NCBI GenBank assembly: GCA_977006965.1 | Contig: OZ345352.1 | Coordinates: 992,001-1,056,000 of the forward strand | Direction of reading: 5' to 3' | DNA length: 64,000 bases | Origin: Phymatolithon calcareum | Lineage: Eukaryota > Rhodophyta > Florideophyceae > Hapalidiales | Shown: positions 63,370 through 64,000 of the stretch, piece by piece | Layout of the letters: every line of letters starts with the position of its first letter | Position numbering within the stretch: the stretch's first letter is position 1 | Notes under the pieces: generated by a model | What the model was told of the DNA's origin: nothing | The model's database searches: none | What the model saw: the letters and a program-made list of their open reading frames with translations, nothing else | Translations under genes and position numbers: made by a program

Positions 63370-63642
63370 TTTTTTGCAACTGTTTAGTTGTTTATTTGAA
63401 AGCCCTCATTAACACTCCTAAGACTGTACGGGAGCAGCTTTTCGTAACTTGTTCATTCTAGTATATCGCCTGGTCCCTAATACAGGGACTCATCGCTCTC
63501 AATGTTGTCAATTATGGTGACGCTGTATAGTTCATGCGTATGGTCTCCAGGAGGCGCTCTGCTGTCGTTCCGAATGTATTGGATATGAGCGTCGTGCTCA
63601 CTTGAGGCAACCTTCTGCTTGCGTATTTTATGACCAGCTGTT
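63370..63642 (-). mobile_element. LINE-E copy 2, 273 bp
   Basis: Perfect 13-bp duplications CCATGTAGCATGT (63357-63369 and 63643-63655). Same 3' end as 60434-60541, plus the end of ORF2 (VTIIDNIESDESLY). Confidence 0.92.
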
Positions 63643-63762
63643 CCATGTAGCATGTGCCGCACAACAGTTGAAAAGCTCTTGGACACATTGAAGAGTCCCG
63701 TGATTAACAAAATCCGGTAAGGGAAAACTCTGGCGAAATACATTCATTGAAGTATTGATCAG

Positions 63763-63841
63763 CTGATTGAGCGAGTACTCAATATGACTCACTTATTTTT
63801 TTAAAATAAGCGAGCCATTTATTGAGTACTCGCTCAGTCAG
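63763..63841. repeat. 79-bp inverted repeat
   Basis: CTGATTGAGCGAGTACTCAA-TA and its inverse TATTGAGTACTCGCTCAGTC-AG, one mismatch, with a diverged inner stem (ACTTATTTT/AAAATAAGC). Either a small foldback element or the end of a larger one. Confidence 0.7.
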
Positions 63842-63912
63842 CAGACCAATAAAATAACGATAGCGCCATTTGTTTTTTAAAAAACAAAAATTTATGTAGT
63901 TAAAAACGATAA

Positions 63913-63939
63913 GAAAATCAAATTTTGTATTTGATTTTC
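63913..63939. repeat. AT-rich hairpin
   Basis: GAAAATCAAAT-TTTGT-ATTTGATTTTC, perfect 11-bp stem. A second one, TTTGTTTTTTAAAAAACAAA, lies at 63869-63888. Confidence 0.6.
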
Positions 63940-64000
63940 AAAGTTTCATAAACAATTTTGATATTTTCGGACACACTACTGTACTCATAAGGTAGAGTTT

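Noticed and set aside
1-64000. CRISPR arrays, rRNA genes, bacterial promoters or replication origins
   Set aside because: None seen; the only regularly spaced repeats are the 29-bp arrays at 18059-19386, which have no unique spacers and lie in inverted orientation.

Overview
This is a repeat-dominated stretch of a eukaryotic nuclear genome. Evidence for a eukaryote: APE-type non-LTR retrotransposons (LINEs), two Ty3/gypsy chromovirus-type LTR elements, tRNA-derived SINEs, MITE-like DNA elements, TATA boxes and AATAAA signals, and a signal-peptide gene with a TATA box and poly(A) signal. The lineage cannot be fixed from this sequence alone; an intron-poor, repeat-rich protist or alga would fit. 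Only two genes look intact: a secreted, basic, cysteine-rich protein (27764-28390, +) and a 530-residue FGGY sugar kinase (48224-49816, +). Nearly everything else is mobile DNA or its debris.

Layout. 1-9.4 kb: LINE-A and LINE-C copies, a SINE and a 494-bp MITE, nested in one another. 9.4-13.8 kb: a second SINE, a LINE-D tail and gene-poor DNA. 13.8-17.8 kb: an old, internally deleted Ty3 element (-). 18.0-20.0 kb: a DNA element with inverted arrays of 29-bp repeats, then further MITEs. 20.2-21.0 kb: a dead paralogue of the cysteine-rich gene, split by a LINE-D. 22-30.4 kb: short LINE tails, degenerate repeats and the intact cysteine-rich gene. 30.4-47.5 kb: one LINE-C copy (-) bounded by a perfect 13-bp target-site duplication (TSD), split by a 5.6-kb LINE-A (TSD 16 bp) and a 6.3-kb Ty3 element (TSD 5 bp, LTRs almost identical). 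47.5-49.8 kb: remnant of a ribitol 2-dehydrogenase-like gene, broken by a LINE, followed with an ATGA overlap by the intact kinase. 50-64 kb: LINE remnants of families A to E plus a fragment of an RNase-H-bearing LINE, several nested.

LINE families are named here for convenience by their 3' ends: A (GAGGAAGCCTTGCCC then GGGGCTTTTAAATAAACT), B (GAGGGCGTTTAATAAATTC), C (AACTTTTAAATAAAAATC followed by TTC repeats), D (GGGAGCTTTTAAAATAAATC then ATATATCCCC), E (GCTTTCAATTAAACAACT then a poly-A-rich end). Their proteins end in related C-terminal domains.

Most notable: (1) both Ty3 copies have a leader of about 0.8-0.9 kb with no ATG in any sense frame, yet it contains a long open frame encoding C2H2 zinc fingers upstream of gag, which implies non-AUG initiation; (2) the dehydrogenase remnant plus kinase has the arrangement of a bacterial ribitol operon, embedded in host retroelements; (3) two SINE families and several MITEs are delimited by clean TSDs or terminal repeats.
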